This document shows, one piece after another, positions 1-11,500 of a stretch of DNA of 64,000 nt. Both the position numbers and the translations under genes were made by a program. The notes under the pieces were generated by a model. The model was not told the origin of the DNA and did no database searches. It worked only from the letters and a program-made list of their open reading frames with translations. The first letter of the stretch is position 1. The number at the start of each line of letters is the position of its first letter. The stretch is from Bacteroidales bacterium (GTDB taxonomy: Bacteria; Bacteroidota; Bacteroidia; Bacteroidales; UBA4417), in contig JADJGZ010000015.1 in NCBI GenBank assembly GCA_016707785.1, forward strand, positions 1 through 64,000. Direction: 5' to 3'.

Positions 1-302
1 AATGATGGTTCAATTCAAAATAATAGAACACGAATTCCACGAATTCCACGAATTTTCACGAATATGATTCTGCTTTCTGACAAATTAATCCGTTTCAATC
101 CGCGAAGCAATCCGTCAGCCGACGGATCCGCGTTCCTTTTTGGACAGCCAGCGCCCCAAGGTGGAGTCTCTAACACATTTTGCATTTTACAATTTGCAAT
201 TTTCATTTTGCATTAAAAAAAGAAACACCGGAGAACATGACTAACTCCGGTGCACATCTGTCGCCAAACAAGCAAAGGCAACTTCTGAAAAAGTATCTTG
301 TA
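1..302. repeat. Intergenic repeat-rich segment
   Basis: No gene is supported here. At 29-62 a short unit CACGAATTC recurs in tandem with small variations. At 82-155 lies a unit containing the hairpin CCGTCAGCCGACGG flanked by CCGCG-type arms; it recurs at 1864-1935 in the same orientation. From about 175 to 215 there are AT-rich CATTTTGCA-type words, which recur near 1590-1650 and 2140-2180. These look like dispersed intergenic repeats. The short ORFs that cross them have no recognisable protein features. Confidence 0.6.
82..155 (+). repeat. Dispersed hairpin repeat, copy 1
   Basis: A segment of about 74 nt whose core is a short stem-loop, CCGTC-AGCC-GACGG. It matches 1864-1935 almost base for base (both contain ATCCGTTTCAATCCGCGAAG and the hairpin) and ends in a shared GGAC.GCCAGCGC. 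No open reading frame uses it. Related short hairpins occur at 1828-1841, 25600-25615 and 63613-63629. Confidence 0.7.
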
Positions 303-819
303 TTAGTTATAGGCAAAAGTGATAAAGTAAGTACCAGTGTAATTTCCGACCGGGTTATCATTCATGGATCCAACAACAAGGGTTGCACCTACTTTACTTC
401 AAGTGTACCCCCTATTAGTACTCCCGCTCCTATGCCGGGGCTGGGTTGGATTGCCAATCTTTAACGATCATGGTTTTTGTACCTGTACTATTGGTGAGTA
501 ATGATTGTCCGGAAGGTAAGCTGATGCTGAAAGTAGCCTGGTCCTCACCTGTGATGATAAAGCTTCCATTGCTATGTCCCCCTCCGCTTAGCACGACGCT
601 GCCATTAACGGATCTCATACCCTGGGGCGAAAGATGAATTTCACCTCCATTGGTTTCCGGGGAGAACTTCCCGAAGCTTAGTTGCGAATTCTCCGTAGCT
701 GTCAGGGCTGCAATCACCTCAGCAAACATGCTGGCTGCTACTCCCGCCTGGGCCTGAACCCGGATTCCAACTATGGTAAGTAGGAGTGTTATGGTGATAT
801 ATTGGAGAATGAATTTCAT
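303..819 (-). pseudogene. DUF4402-type secreted protein, frameshifted
   Basis: This encodes a small exported protein of the DUF4402 type (beta-rich surface or pilus-like domain; exact function unknown). It starts at 819 with a signal peptide (hydrophobic ITITLLLTIVGI, cleavage near VQAQA). The body carries family features: a LSFGKFSP-like strand, GGGHSNGSFIITGE and ATFSISLPSG. The first frame stops at 430, but the expected C-terminal block (GTLEVKVGATLVVG ... GNYTGTYFITFAYN, stop at 303) continues in other frames. Two single-base losses explain this, one in the C run near 440 and one in the A run near 394. It lies next to a second DUF4402 gene. Whether it is a true pseudogene or a sequencing error cannot be told from the sequence. 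Confidence 0.7.
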
Positions 820-1006
820 TGAATGTATGGAGTAATTATTTGTATGTAAATCTTTAGTTATTGATCAGGGAATTGATTTTACAATTGCTGTTTGCCGATG
901 AATTGACAATGCTGCTGAAGTGAATAGTGAAAATCCAGTGATTACTTTTTTAAAGCGTAGATACAAGGAGAACCTTGTATCTACAGGGGTTTTTGGTTGT
1001 TATATC

Positions 1007-1508
1007 TTAGTTGTAGTTAACGGTCACGAATAAGCTTGATTCGTTGGTGTAAGTTCCTGCAGCTTGAGCAGCGCCTACATTCAGGGTAGCTCCTACTTTT
1101 ACTTCCTGGCTGCCATTGTTCAGGGCGCCTGTGTTGGAAGGGGTGCTTACAAAGTTTTCAACGGTCATTGTACCTGATGGACTGGTCAATGTGATGGCTG
1201 AAGAAGGTAAAGTGATAGAGTATGTGCTGTTGCCTTCACCGGTTACTGTGAATGAAGCGGCTGAAACAGTTCCTGTTACTACGGGGAGGGTAACTCCACC
1301 GGTCTTTGTGCGTGCTCCTGAAGTTGGGAGAACAACGGTACCGCCTAATGTTGGACTAACGGCGATGTTACCGAAATTCATATCTACATCTTTTCAATGG
1401 CGATTGGGGTGATGATGGTTGCTGTGGTTGATGCGGTTGCGGTTACCTGAGCGAAAGAAGTGGCAGTGAATCCGAGAACGATGATAGCGAGGGCGAGTAA
1501 GTTTTTCA
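1007..1508 (-). pseudogene. DUF4402-type secreted protein, frameshifted (second copy)
   Basis: This is a paralog of the neighbouring DUF4402 gene. The start at 1508 gives a signal peptide (MKNLLALAIIVLGFTATSFAQ) followed by a Thr/Ala-rich strand ending in PIAIEK. The frame then stops at 1384 and resumes as MNFGNIAVSPTLGG, continuing through GEGNSTYSITLPSS to the typical C-terminal end EVKVGATLNVG ... TVNYN at 1007. Inserting one base near 1383 would restore the expected ITPIAIEKDVDMNFGN reading. DUF4402 proteins are usually about 160-170 residues, matching the joined product. A longer upstream start at 1593 adds residues that precede the signal peptide and is less likely. Confidence 0.75.
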
Positions 1509-2259
1509 TTGGAGTAGAGTTTTTACGAGTTAGGAAAGATGAGAGAGTTTGTGAGTGTGCAACTATCTGTTCCAAAGTCGTGCCAAAGAGCAAAAATGAA
1601 TGAAAAATGAAAAATGCAAAATGAAAAAATTAAAATGAAAATTAGGTAATTACTTAAATAACAACTATTTAAATAATTATAAATATTTTGAAAAATATTA
1701 TTGGATATACTCGTTTGAATAAAAATCTGTGAGGGTGGGATGTAAGATTTTCTACCTACATGTAAAATAATTTACATGCCTTCGATGGGAAATTGGAAGT
1801 TAAGAGGTAATAATTGGACCACGAATCCGCCGGCTGGCGGACGAATAAAGGGTGCATACATGTAAATTTATCCGTTTCAATCCGCGAAGTAATCCGTCAG
1901 CCGACGGATCCGCGTGCCATTTGGACTGCCAGCGCATTTTGCAGATTGAATTTTTTATCCATTTATGCTTAAGAATATTTTAAGAGTTGATTCTCTTTAA
2001 TGTAATTAGTAAATACAAAGGGGAACATTATTAACACAAATGACTCAAACGCTGTCACGGCAGTTGAATGAACACAAATATGTAATAGGTGAGTTAAGCT
2101 AAAGTGGTAAAATTAACCTTGAAACTCTAAAAGCATATTTTTTTCATTTTTCATTTTGCACTTTTCATTTTGCACTTTGCTTTTTGGGTTTTTTATCCAC
2201 AAATGCCTATAATCCGTCGATTGACGGAGAAATTTTCACGAATAAATAGTGTTTACTTT
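1509..2259. repeat. Long intergenic region with dispersed repeats
   Basis: About 750 nt without a credible gene. It contains AT-rich words built from AAAATGAAAAATGCAAAATG near 1590-1650, a hairpin CCGCCGGCTGGCGG at 1828-1841, the second copy of the 74-nt repeat at 1864-1935, another run of CATTTTGCA-type words at 2140-2180, and a final CCGTCGATTGACGG hairpin near 2213-2226. The last hairpin is about 33 nt beyond the stop codon of the hybrid kinase and could act as its transcript end, although it lacks a clear T tract on the minus strand. Confidence 0.5.
1864..1935 (+). repeat. Dispersed hairpin repeat, copy 2
   Basis: Near-identical direct repeat of 82-155, with the same CCGTC-AGCC-GACGG stem-loop and flanks. 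The two copies bracket the two DUF4402 genes. Confidence 0.7.
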
Positions 2260-4890
2260 CTAATCAAGGAATTGATGGAGTTTCGAGAAAAGTTCATCCC
2301 GTCTGATAGGCTTTGGGATATAATCATTACATCCGGAAGCTATGCATGTTTCTCTGTCACCACTGAGAGAATAGGCTGTAACTGCAATAATCGGAATATC
2401 AGGACGGGAGGATTTAATAATTTTTGTGGCTTCCAGGCCATTGAGAAATGGCATATTAATATCCATGAGGATCAGGTCAACCTTTTCAGTGCTTTTGCAC
2501 AGATCCACAGCTTCCTGACCATTGGCAGCGCGTATAAGCCTGGCATTGGTTTTGGAAAGCAACCTTTCCATATATACATAATTAATGTCATCGTCTTCAG
2601 CAACCAGGAGGGTAAATGAGCTGAAGTCCTCATCAGGCAGGCTGGTTACTGCTTTTGGTTTTGCAGCAGTTTCCAATGGAAGATAAGGAATATGAAAATT
2701 GAAGGTAGATCCTTTACCAGGTGTTGATTTTACCCATATTTTCCCTCCCAGGAATTCAATGAAAGCTTTAGCAATGGCAAGGCCAAGACCGGAGCCCCCA
2801 TATTTTCGGGTATAAGAATCCTCAAGTTGTCGGAATCTTTCAAAGATTATTTCCTGATTTTCAGGAGATATTCCAATGCCCGTATCTTTTACATAAAACT
2901 CAATGATGGAATCCTTGAGATTATAACCAAGTTCAATGCTTCCTTTATCGCAGAATTTGATTGCATTCTCCACCAGGTTACCAATGATTTGCTTCAATTT
3001 CATGTCATCAAAATTGATCATTGAAGACTCATCATTCATTCCAGGGTTGCAAGTAAATTTCAACTTCTTGTTTTTAGCTGAAGGTTGAAACTCAAGGACT
3101 AACTCCCTCAGCATTGCATTAAGGTTGAAAGCTATTGGGTTATCCTTAATCTGGCTGGTGGCTATCTTGGAAATCTCCACAATATCATTCATTATTTTTA
3201 GAAGTTGCTGCGAACTCTTGCTGATAATTTTAACATATTCCGGTTTCTCTTTTTCCGGGTAATCAGGTGATAGTAAAAGGTCAGCATATCCCATGATTGC
3301 ATTCATAGGTGTTCGCACTTCATGACTCATATTGGCAAGAAATGAAGTTTTCAATTTGTCACTTTCTTCAGCTTTTTCTTTAGCTTTCAACAACTCTTGT
3401 TCCCCTTTTTTTCTCTCAGTCATATCCAGTACCATCCCAATAATCTGGTTCCCTTCAAGGATAGCATTTACCACAACGTTTCTGGTATGTTTTTTTAGTG
3501 TGAGTAACTCAACCTCAAAATTCAGGATTTTTCCATAATGTAGAAGGTCTTCAATCAGTTTCTGCCTTTGTTCCGGGAATTTATAGATCGTATCGATGTG
3601 TATTCCAAGTAGTTCGGATATTGAATTGCTTTCCAGAATTTTACAGAGTGGTTCATTTACCTGTAGAAACTTGCCTTCAAATGAGGCTGAATATATTCCG
3701 ATTATAGCATTATCAACAAGTTGCCTGTATTTTCTTTCAGAGGCTTCAATAGTTATTTCAGCAATTTTCCGTTCAGTAATATCCTGTTTAATGGCTACAA
3801 ATTGTGTGATTAAGCCATCACTATTATACACTGGAGTAATTGTGTTTTCTTCATTATAAAACTTCCCATCCTTTCTCCTGTTGATTAATTCACCTTGCCA
3901 TACATTACCATTGAGGATGGTTTCCCAAAGATCTTTGTAGAAGTCCTGTTCATGAATTCCGGATTTCACTAATTCCTTGGGGTTTTTCCCTATTGATTCT
4001 TCAGCAGAATATCCTGTGAGCTTTGTATAGGCAGGATTGACTGAAAGAATTTGACCATTGATGTCAGTGATTACAATTGCATTTGCTGCTGAGTTGAGTG
4101 CTGTACCCTGAAGTTTAAGTAATTTTTCTGAATTCTCCCTCTCAGTAATGTCACGGATAAAACCTCCGATACCTATTTTCCCTTTCTTCAAAAAGACCGG
4201 GAATTTTCTTGATTCATAAACTCTGTCACCGATTCTTTCGGTTGAGATTACCAGTTTATTTTGTTCAATGGCCTGAAGGTCTGATGCTCTGCAACTAATT
4301 GCGTTTGTTTCTGGCATGAGTTCGGCATCAGTTTTTCCAACAATATCTGATTCATGTCTGCCAAAAAATTCCTGGTTGGCTTTATTAACAAGTATGTATT
4401 TGAGTGATTCGTCTTTCAAAAAAGCCAAATCATCAGTTGAATTCATAAATGTTCTATACCTGGCTTCACTTTGCTTAAGTTCAACCTGGGTTTTTTCGTT
4501 GGAGATTCTAATTTCTTTTTGAATGAGTGCTTCCCTTACTGCAAATGGAAGCCTTTTCATTTTATCCTTCAGGACATAATCAGTAGCACCTGCTTTTATG
4601 CAGGCAACAGCAGTTTCCTCATTAATTGAGCCGGTGAACAGGATTACTGGAATCCCGGGTGCATGTGCTAAGGTTATTTTTAATGCTTCAAGCCCATCGA
4701 AAGTAGGCATTGAATAATCAGAAATAATAATATCCGGATCAAAATGAAGCAGTTGATGGAGGAAATCCTCCCTGGTTTCAACCCTGATCCATGTGATATT
4801 AAAGTTTTCTTTTTGAAGCTCACGAAGCGCAAGCTCCATATCTACTTCAATATCTTCAACAAAAAGTATTCGAATAGAGTCGGACTTCAT
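2260..4890 (-). CDS. Hybrid sensor histidine kinase (REC-PASx3-HisKA-HATPase-REC)
   Basis: An 876-residue cytoplasmic hybrid kinase with no membrane segment. In order: an N-terminal receiver (about 5-125; acidic E12/D13, phospho-acceptor D58, K108), three PAS domains (about 141-255, 262-380, 386-500, the first two ending in DITER and the third in DMTER), a HisKA dimerisation domain with phospho-accepting H523 in MSHEVRTP, a HATPase domain (N box at N642, DTGIGI at 669, GGSGLGLA at 698) and a C-terminal receiver (D810, K859). A receiver at both ends means it can both accept phosphate from another kinase and pass it on. It is the last gene of an operon led by the giant PAS kinase, 131 nt after the Rcp1-like regulator. 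It is probably a node of the same phosphorelay; the signal is unknown. Confidence 0.93.
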   Translation of the reverse strand: MKSDSIRILFVEDIEVDMELALRELQKENFNITWIRVETREDFLHQLLHFDPDIIISDYSMPTFDGLEALKITLAHAPGIPVILFTGSINEETAVACIKAGATDYVLKDKMKRLPFAVREALIQKEIRISNEKTQVELKQSEARYRTFMNSTDDLAFLKDESLKYILVNKANQEFFGRHESDIVGKTDAELMPETNAISCRASDLQAIEQNKLVISTERIGDRVYESRKFPVFLKKGKIGIGGFIRDITERENSEKLLKLQGTALNSAANAIVITDINGQILSVNPAYTKLTGYSAEESIGKNPKELVKSGIHEQDFYKDLWETILNGNVWQGELINRRKDGKFYNEENTITPVYNSDGLITQFVAIKQDITERKIAEITIEASERKYRQLVDNAIIGIYSASFEGKFLQVNEPLCKILESNSISELLGIHIDTIYKFPEQRQKLIEDLLHYGKILNFEVELLTLKKHTRNVVVNAILEGNQIIGMVLDMTERKKGEQELLKAKEKAEESDKLKTSFLANMSHEVRTPMNAIMGYADLLLSPDYPEKEKPEYVKIISKSSQQLLKIMNDIVEISKIATSQIKDNPIAFNLNAMLRELVLEFQPSAKNKKLKFTCNPGMNDESSMINFDDMKLKQIIGNLVENAIKFCDKGSIELGYNLKDSIIEFYVKDTGIGISPENQEIIFERFRQLEDSYTRKYGGSGLGLAIAKAFIEFLGGKIWVKSTPGKGSTFNFHIPYLPLETAAKPKAVTSLPDEDFSSFTLLVAEDDDINYVYMERLLSKTNARLIRAANGQEAVDLCKSTEKVDLILMDINMPFLNGLEATKIIKSSRPDIPIIAVTAYSLSGDRETCIASGCNDYIPKPIRRDELFSKLHQFLD

Positions 4891-5021
4891 ATCTAATACC
4901 CCAACATTAAATTATACCAGGACACATTCGCAGTAAGATCCTACAATTAATCGAAGGAATACGTAAAGGTCATCGTCCTTTAACAGGCTATTTTATGCTA
5001 AATCTGGTAATATTGTCATTT

Positions 5022-5465
5022 TCAATCTTCCCGGATAGGGGTCATATTGAATCCAAGCCAATATCTTCCAATTTCTGCTACAGCCTCCATAAAATGATCA
5101 AAAGCAACAGGTTTTACCATGTAACTATTAGATCCAAGAGTATAACACTCCAAAATGTCTTTTTCTTCAGCAGAAGAAGAAAAAATTACGACTGGAATCA
5201 ATTTTGTTTTATCAGATGACCTGATCGTTTTCAAAATTTCAAACCCATCAATTTTTGGTAGTTTAAGATCCAGAAGTATTAGTTTTGGTAATGTAAACTG
5301 GTTAACGGCAGATAAATCTCCAAGTTTTTTCAGGTAAACCAATGCTTCTTCTCCATCAGCAATATGTTCAATTGAGAAAGAAGGATTGTTTTTGAGTAAA
5401 GCCCTCATTGCCAATTCAGCATCATTCAAGTTATCCTCAATTAAGAGAATATCTAATTTGCTCAT
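5022..5465 (-). CDS. Single-domain response regulator, Rcp1-like
   Basis: This 147-residue protein is a lone receiver domain with no output domain. The acidic pair is E10/D11, the phospho-acceptor is D66 in LLDLKLPKIDG, and the conserved lysine is K118 in MVKP. The long C-terminal helix region and the spacing LLIEDN..DAELAMRAL resemble the Rcp1 class, which typically partners with phytochrome-type kinases carrying an SxSHDLRxPLRxI H-box. Exactly that H-box occurs in the giant kinase encoded 51 nt upstream in the same direction. It is therefore likely the direct phosphotransfer partner of that kinase, and may shuttle phosphate to the hybrid kinase downstream. The partner assignment is inferred from gene order. 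Confidence 0.9.
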   Translation of the reverse strand: MSKLDILLIEDNLNDAELAMRALLKNNPSFSIEHIADGEEALVYLKKLGDLSAVNQFTLPKLILLDLKLPKIDGFEILKTIRSSDKTKLIPVVIFSSSAEEKDILECYTLGSNSYMVKPVAFDHFMEAVAEIGRYWLGFNMTPIRED

Positions 5466-5516
5466 AATTCAAATGTTTGATAAAATTTCTCTTCCAAAGG
5501 GTTAAAGTTACAAAAA

Positions 5517-8500
5517 TCATTCACTTATGGGTTTATTAGGTAAAGAAAAGTAAAAAGTAGCACCCTTCCCAAGTTCACCGGTGGCCCAGGTTTTTCCATT
5601 ATGGCGATTTATAATTCTTCTCACTATTGCCAGCCCAACCCCGGTACCTTCAAATTCGGAGGCTTTATGTAGCCGTTGAAATACGCCAAAGAGTTTATGT
5701 GTAAATTCCGGATTGAAACCTACTCCATTATCTTTGACAGAATAGGTTGTCATGAAACCATCTTTATAGCAGGAGATTTCAATTTTTCGATCCTCTTTAG
5801 GCTTGGTATATTTAATAGCATTAGAAATCAGGTTAACCCAAACTTGTTTTACAAGGTTGGTATCTCCGTTTCCATTCAGTAACTTGGGGATGGTAAATTC
5901 AATATTCAAATCACCCATTGTTTGAGAAAATTCATTAATGATTCCTTTAACCATTAAATTCATATCAATCTGGCTGTGTTTGATCTCAAACCTGGAAATT
6001 CGCGAAAGGGACAATAAATCAGTGATAAGCTGATCCATTTTCAGGGTATTGTCCCTGATTACTTTTAATATCCGATGGCCTTCATTATCGAATAACTGTT
6101 CATATTCGTCCTGAAGTATCTTTGAGAATCCTTCAATGGCTCTTAGTGGCGAACGAAGGTCATGAGAGACTGAATAGGAAAAAGCTTCCATTTCATGCAT
6201 AGCTGCCTCAAGATCGGAAGTTCGCTCTGCTACTCTTTGTTCCAATTGAGCATTTAGCTGATAGATCTCTTCCTCAGCCTGTTTCCTGTCGGTGATATCC
6301 CTTATGGATTCTATACTTCCAATTCTGAGTCCGTTTACATCAAATAAGGGGGCCCCAATATTTGACAGGTAAGCACCTTTGCCGCCATAAAGATTAGGTG
6401 CAAAAATTTCAGCATGTAATGTATTTCCTTTTTTATAGATATTATGATATTTTTGTCTGAGTTCATGTTCATCAGAATCCAGGAAATCGAGAAGTTGCTT
6501 TTGCTTCTTACCATAAAACGGGATCGTATAATGGTGATCCCCTTTTCCTATCATCCCTGCTTTACTGATTCCTGTCATCTCTTCTATGGCTTTATTCCAG
6601 GCAATGACTTTTTTCTCATTATCGATTACGAAGGTTGCATCAGGCAGAAAATCAATGATATCCATAAGCTGCTGACGGGAAGACCGTAATGCCTCTTCAG
6701 CCAGTTTTCTCTCTGTGATATCAGTGATCATAGCAGCGAATTTCCTGGGTTCTGGAGAAAACGCCATCACATGATAGTACTTATTCAGAGAGGCTGCATA
6801 ATCTTCGAAATTCAGTGGATTTCCTGAAATAGCCACCTTCCCGAAGTTATTTATCCACGAAGGTTCTATTGATGGAAGTACATCAAGCACTGTTTTCCCC
6901 ACAATCTCACTTGCTTTTAATCCTGTCATCTTTTCAAAGGCCGGGTTCGCATCGAGGAAGCGATAATTGACAGGAGTATCATTTTCATCACAAATGATTT
7001 CATGTAAAGAAAAGCCTTCAAGCATCTCATTGAAAAGAGATCTATAGCGTTTTTCACTTCTTTGGATGGCTATTTCAGCAAGGCGGCGTTCTGTGATGTC
7101 ATCCAGGGTAGTAAATACCTGGAACGGCTGTTTCTCGCCAGGATGGAATTGAGGGACAGCATCTATCTTAATCCACACTATTTGTTCTATCTGAGGATTA
7201 AAGATTCCCATAATTTTGTTTTTCACCGGCTTGCCAGTCTTCAATGCCTGCATCGAAGGATGCTCTTCACCGGGATAGGGTGATCCATCTTCATGGATAC
7301 TTTTCCACATTGGAGAAGTGGACTCTTTGCCTTTCATTTGTTCGGTAGATAATCCCAATAACCTTTCTGCAGCTTTATTGCATGAGAGAATACGGCCTGT
7401 GGCATCCTGGTATACAACACCCTGAGCCATTGTTTCATAGAGTGTACGGTGTTTTTCTTCACTTAACCGTAATGCAAGATCTGTTTGTTTCCTTTCACTT
7501 ATATCCCTTCCAATCCCTATCAGGCCCATAGCTTTACCATGATCATCAAGAAGTGGAATTTTGGATGTAAGCAACCATCTTTGGATACCCTCATTATCAA
7601 TAAAATCCTCTTCCTTATTAAACAGAGGTTTCTTTGATTTCAGAACCTTTAAATCATCCCGCAATCCTCTTCCCCCAATCTCGGGCCCGAGTAGCTCAAT
7701 GTCATCTTTCCCGATAACTTCTGATTCTGACTTAAACCCCATGACCTTTAAATCAGCACGATTGGCGAGGACTTTCCTTGCCTGATTGTCTTTTACATAA
7801 ATAGTGTCCGGAAGATTATCAATCAATGTCCTGAGTAATAATCTTTCCCGCTGCACTTCTTCTTCTGCCAGTTTCCGATCTGTAATATCTACCACAGATA
7901 TGATACCGGCAGGTTTCCCTTTGAAAATCAGGGAACTTCCGGTGAGGAAGACCCATTTTCTAATCCCATGTTTAGTGATGATCTGGAATTCATAGGAGGC
8001 GTCCGGTATTTGTCCTTTTTGCCTGTTCCTTCCCAGGTTTCTAATCTCATTTCTGAATTCAGGAGCAACAATTTCCCAGAATTTTATAGTATGAAGTTCT
8101 TCAGCACTATATTCACAGATTCTTTCACCCGACGCATTGGTATATACCCAGACATCATCCTGGTATATCATAATAGCATAAGGAGACGATTCAGCAAGGG
8201 TCCTGAATTTATCTTCACTCTCTTTTACCGCTTCTTCTGCTAGTTTACGCTGGGTAATATTTTCATGAGTAATAACAGCCCCTCCATTTTCTGATGACAA
8301 AGGAGTAACATACATAGAGAACCATTTCTTTTCCTGAACCGAATGGCAAGGGTATTCAGTTTCATATTTTCCTATCCTGCCATTAATTACATCCTTGATT
8401 CCCTGCTGTATTTCAATTAAACCAGAGTCTCCTTCCTGAATAGCTTTCTTAATGACTTCAAGGTAATTGACATTTTCAATACTACCCATGAAGGTATTTA

Positions 8501-11500
8501 TCCCATTTTCCAGTCCGAAATGACGCCAGGGTTCATTAACAGAAATAATCATTCCATCAGAATCCAAAACAGCTACATGTGCATGAAGTGAATTTAGGAC
8601 AGCCCTGGTGAGTCCTTCACTTTCTCTCAAAGCTTGTTCCGATTTTTTACGTTCAGTGATGTCCCTGAAAACACCATGCATGACTTTTCTGCCTTTCAGA
8701 TTGATCACACTGGCAGATATTTCAACCGGGATTTCCAATCCGTTAGCACGGGTTATCAGGTTTTCAGTTGGATTCATCTCACCGGCTGATTGATATCTGC
8801 TTGATTTTACGTTGAAATTACCAACTGAAAAGTCGTGGAATCGCTTAGGATGCAGGCTGGTAAAGTGTTTACCAATTATTTCTTTTTCCTCTTTGCCTAT
8901 GAGTTGAGTGGCTGCAGAATTCACTTCAACAATTATACCTGTCTCAACATCAGCAAGAATTATAGCATCGGGCGACGAATTGAATAACGACCTGAACCGG
9001 GTTTCACTCTCATTCAATGCTTCTCTTGCCAGTTTATCGGCAGTGATATCTCTTGATATCCCTTCAATGGCAATCAGATTGCCTACTGTATTATAGATGG
9101 GTACAATACGGCTCTCCATCCATTTATAGCCACCCGCTTTGATATTCCAACGAAGAAGGATCGGCTCCTTAGGGACTACTTTTTCTAATAAAAGTTGAAT
9201 TAGTTTGGGCTTATCTTCTGGATATATTTTGTCGAGTATTTCTCTCTCTCCAGTCTCAAATTCACTTTGAGAAAAACCTGTTGTTGCTTTGATACTTGGA
9301 CTGATATAAGAAACCTTAATTTCCGGGTTTAACTCGAGCCGGAATATGATATCCACTGCATTATCAGTAAGTCTGCGATATTTTTCTTCACTTCTTAACA
9401 GAGCCAACTGAGCTTCTTTTTGTTCAGAAATATCAATAAATGAGCCCATAAGCCCGATGATATTTCCATGTGAATCTACAATGTTGGTGGTGAGGAACCA
9501 AACAGGAAATGCTGTGCCATCTTTCTTTTCAGCCATCATTTCCCCTGAACAATGACCAAGGGTAAGTGCTTTTTGTATGGAATCAGTAAGTTCTTCCGGT
9601 GATTTCCAAAAGTTCATGGCAGGTTTTCCAAGCAGTTCTTCAGCAGAGTCATACCCCCACATTTGTACCAAAGCAGGGTTTACATAGGTCAACAGACCAT
9701 CCAGATTGGTCATGCCAATGCCTGAACTCGCTGAATTTAATGCAGCATCTTTTACAAGGAGTGCCTCTTCAGATTTTTTCCTCTCCGAAATATCTGTATG
9801 CGTTCCTACCATACGGAGTGGTTTCCCGTCAGGACTCCACTGCAGGACTTTTCCCCTGTCGAGAATCCATTTGTAACTTCCATCCTTGCATAAAAGCCGG
9901 TGTTCAGTTAAATAGCTGGCTGTTTCACCTTTCAAATGCCGGTCTATTTCTTTAATAACAGCGTCTTTATCTTCAGGGTGTAACAGTTTTGACCAGGCAT
10001 TAACATCTTCACTGATATCATTGGGTTCATAACCCAGCATCTCTTTCCAGCGATTTGAATAATAAACGGTGTTGTTTGAAACATCCCAGTCCCACATACC
10101 GTCATTACTGCCTTCAACAGCAAAAGCCCATCGTTCCTCACTTTCAAGTATAGCTTGTTGAGCCGCTTTCCGTTCCGAAATGTCCCTGACAATATTCATT
10201 AATGCCATCCTGTTATTATAAAGAATTGGAATAATGAACAATTCGACATCAATCAGATGACCATCTTTATGTATAATCTTAGTTTCAGTATTAACAAAGC
10301 CTTTAGTGAGCAACAGGTTTCTTCTTTTTTCCAGCAACTCTGGCCCGACATTTACCTCAAAATCGACGACGGAAGAGGCTAAAAATTCTTCTCTTGAGCA
10401 GCCAATCATAGCTGCTGCAGCTTCATTAACTTCTACGAAAGTGCTGAGTGTTTCATCCGGATTTACATAAAAAATGGAGATTCCATCCTTATTGGCTTCA
10501 AAAAGACCCTTGTATTTTGATTCACTTTCTTTAAGTGCTTGTTCAGCCTGCCAACGCTGGGTTATATCATACATATTGATAACCAGTCCATTGATGGAAG
10601 GATCGGTCAATTTATTGGCGGCTACACATTCAAGGTAATGCCATGATCCATCCTGATGGAGATTGCGAAATACAGCATTAACTGGTATATCTGGTGATTC
10701 AATTAATTGATGAATTTTATCACGAACCATTGGCAAATCGTCTTCATGAATAAATTCAAAGCCATTTTCGCCGATCCTATCCTTAATATCTCTTCCTGTA
10801 ATCCTGCTATATGCGGGGCTTTCATATAAAATAGTGGCATTCTGGTCGATTACAATGATGGCATCTGAACTGTTTTCAATCAAAGCCCTGAATCGTTTTT
10901 CACTATTATGTAAGGCATCTTCAGCCTGTTTCCTTTCATTTATATCCCTGAAATTGATAACGATAGCCTCGACGCTTGGTTCTGATAACAGATTCCGCAT
11001 CGTGCTTTCAATCCAACGCCAACTGCCATCTTTATGTTGAAACCGATATTGGATGGTGGGTATGAATGAGGGGTCAATCATTAAATGTTGGAGGGCTTCC
11101 AACACCATGGGTAAGTCTTCAGGATGAGTAAGTGAATCAGGATGGAAATTGGTTATTTCCGATTCTTCATACCCAAATATTCTCATGGCTGAGGGACTGG
11201 CATATACAAAACGGCCATCAGCTTTAACCAAAGCAATACCATCAGGGGCTTTTTCAATCAGATTCAGATAGTGATCATGAGTACTCTGAAGGATGGCCTG
11301 CGACTTTTTTTGTTCTGTGATATTATGTAAGGCAAGGATCAGGTGCAACTTCCGGTTCAGAATTATAGGCTCAATACTATAACGAAACCAGACGGATTTG
11401 CCCCCATTAGCTTGTTCTTGTAATAACTCTGATTCCCTGTCACGAATTACAATTTGTCTTTCAAGGGCTTCCAGAATTGAGTTATTTATGTTACAAGCTT

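Noticed and set aside
1569..1587. Possible sigma-54 promoter on the minus strand ahead of the second DUF4402 gene (TTGGCACG...TTGG)
   Set aside because: The -12 element reads GG instead of GC and the spacing is one base short; too weak, although base loss in this region is possible.
2170..2619. Plus-strand open frame of 149 codons
   Set aside because: It is antisense to the C-terminal receiver of the hybrid kinase, has no protein features and begins inside a repeat region.
9599..9955. Plus-strand open frame of 118 codons
   Set aside because: Antisense shadow of the PAS region of the giant kinase; no domain or start context.
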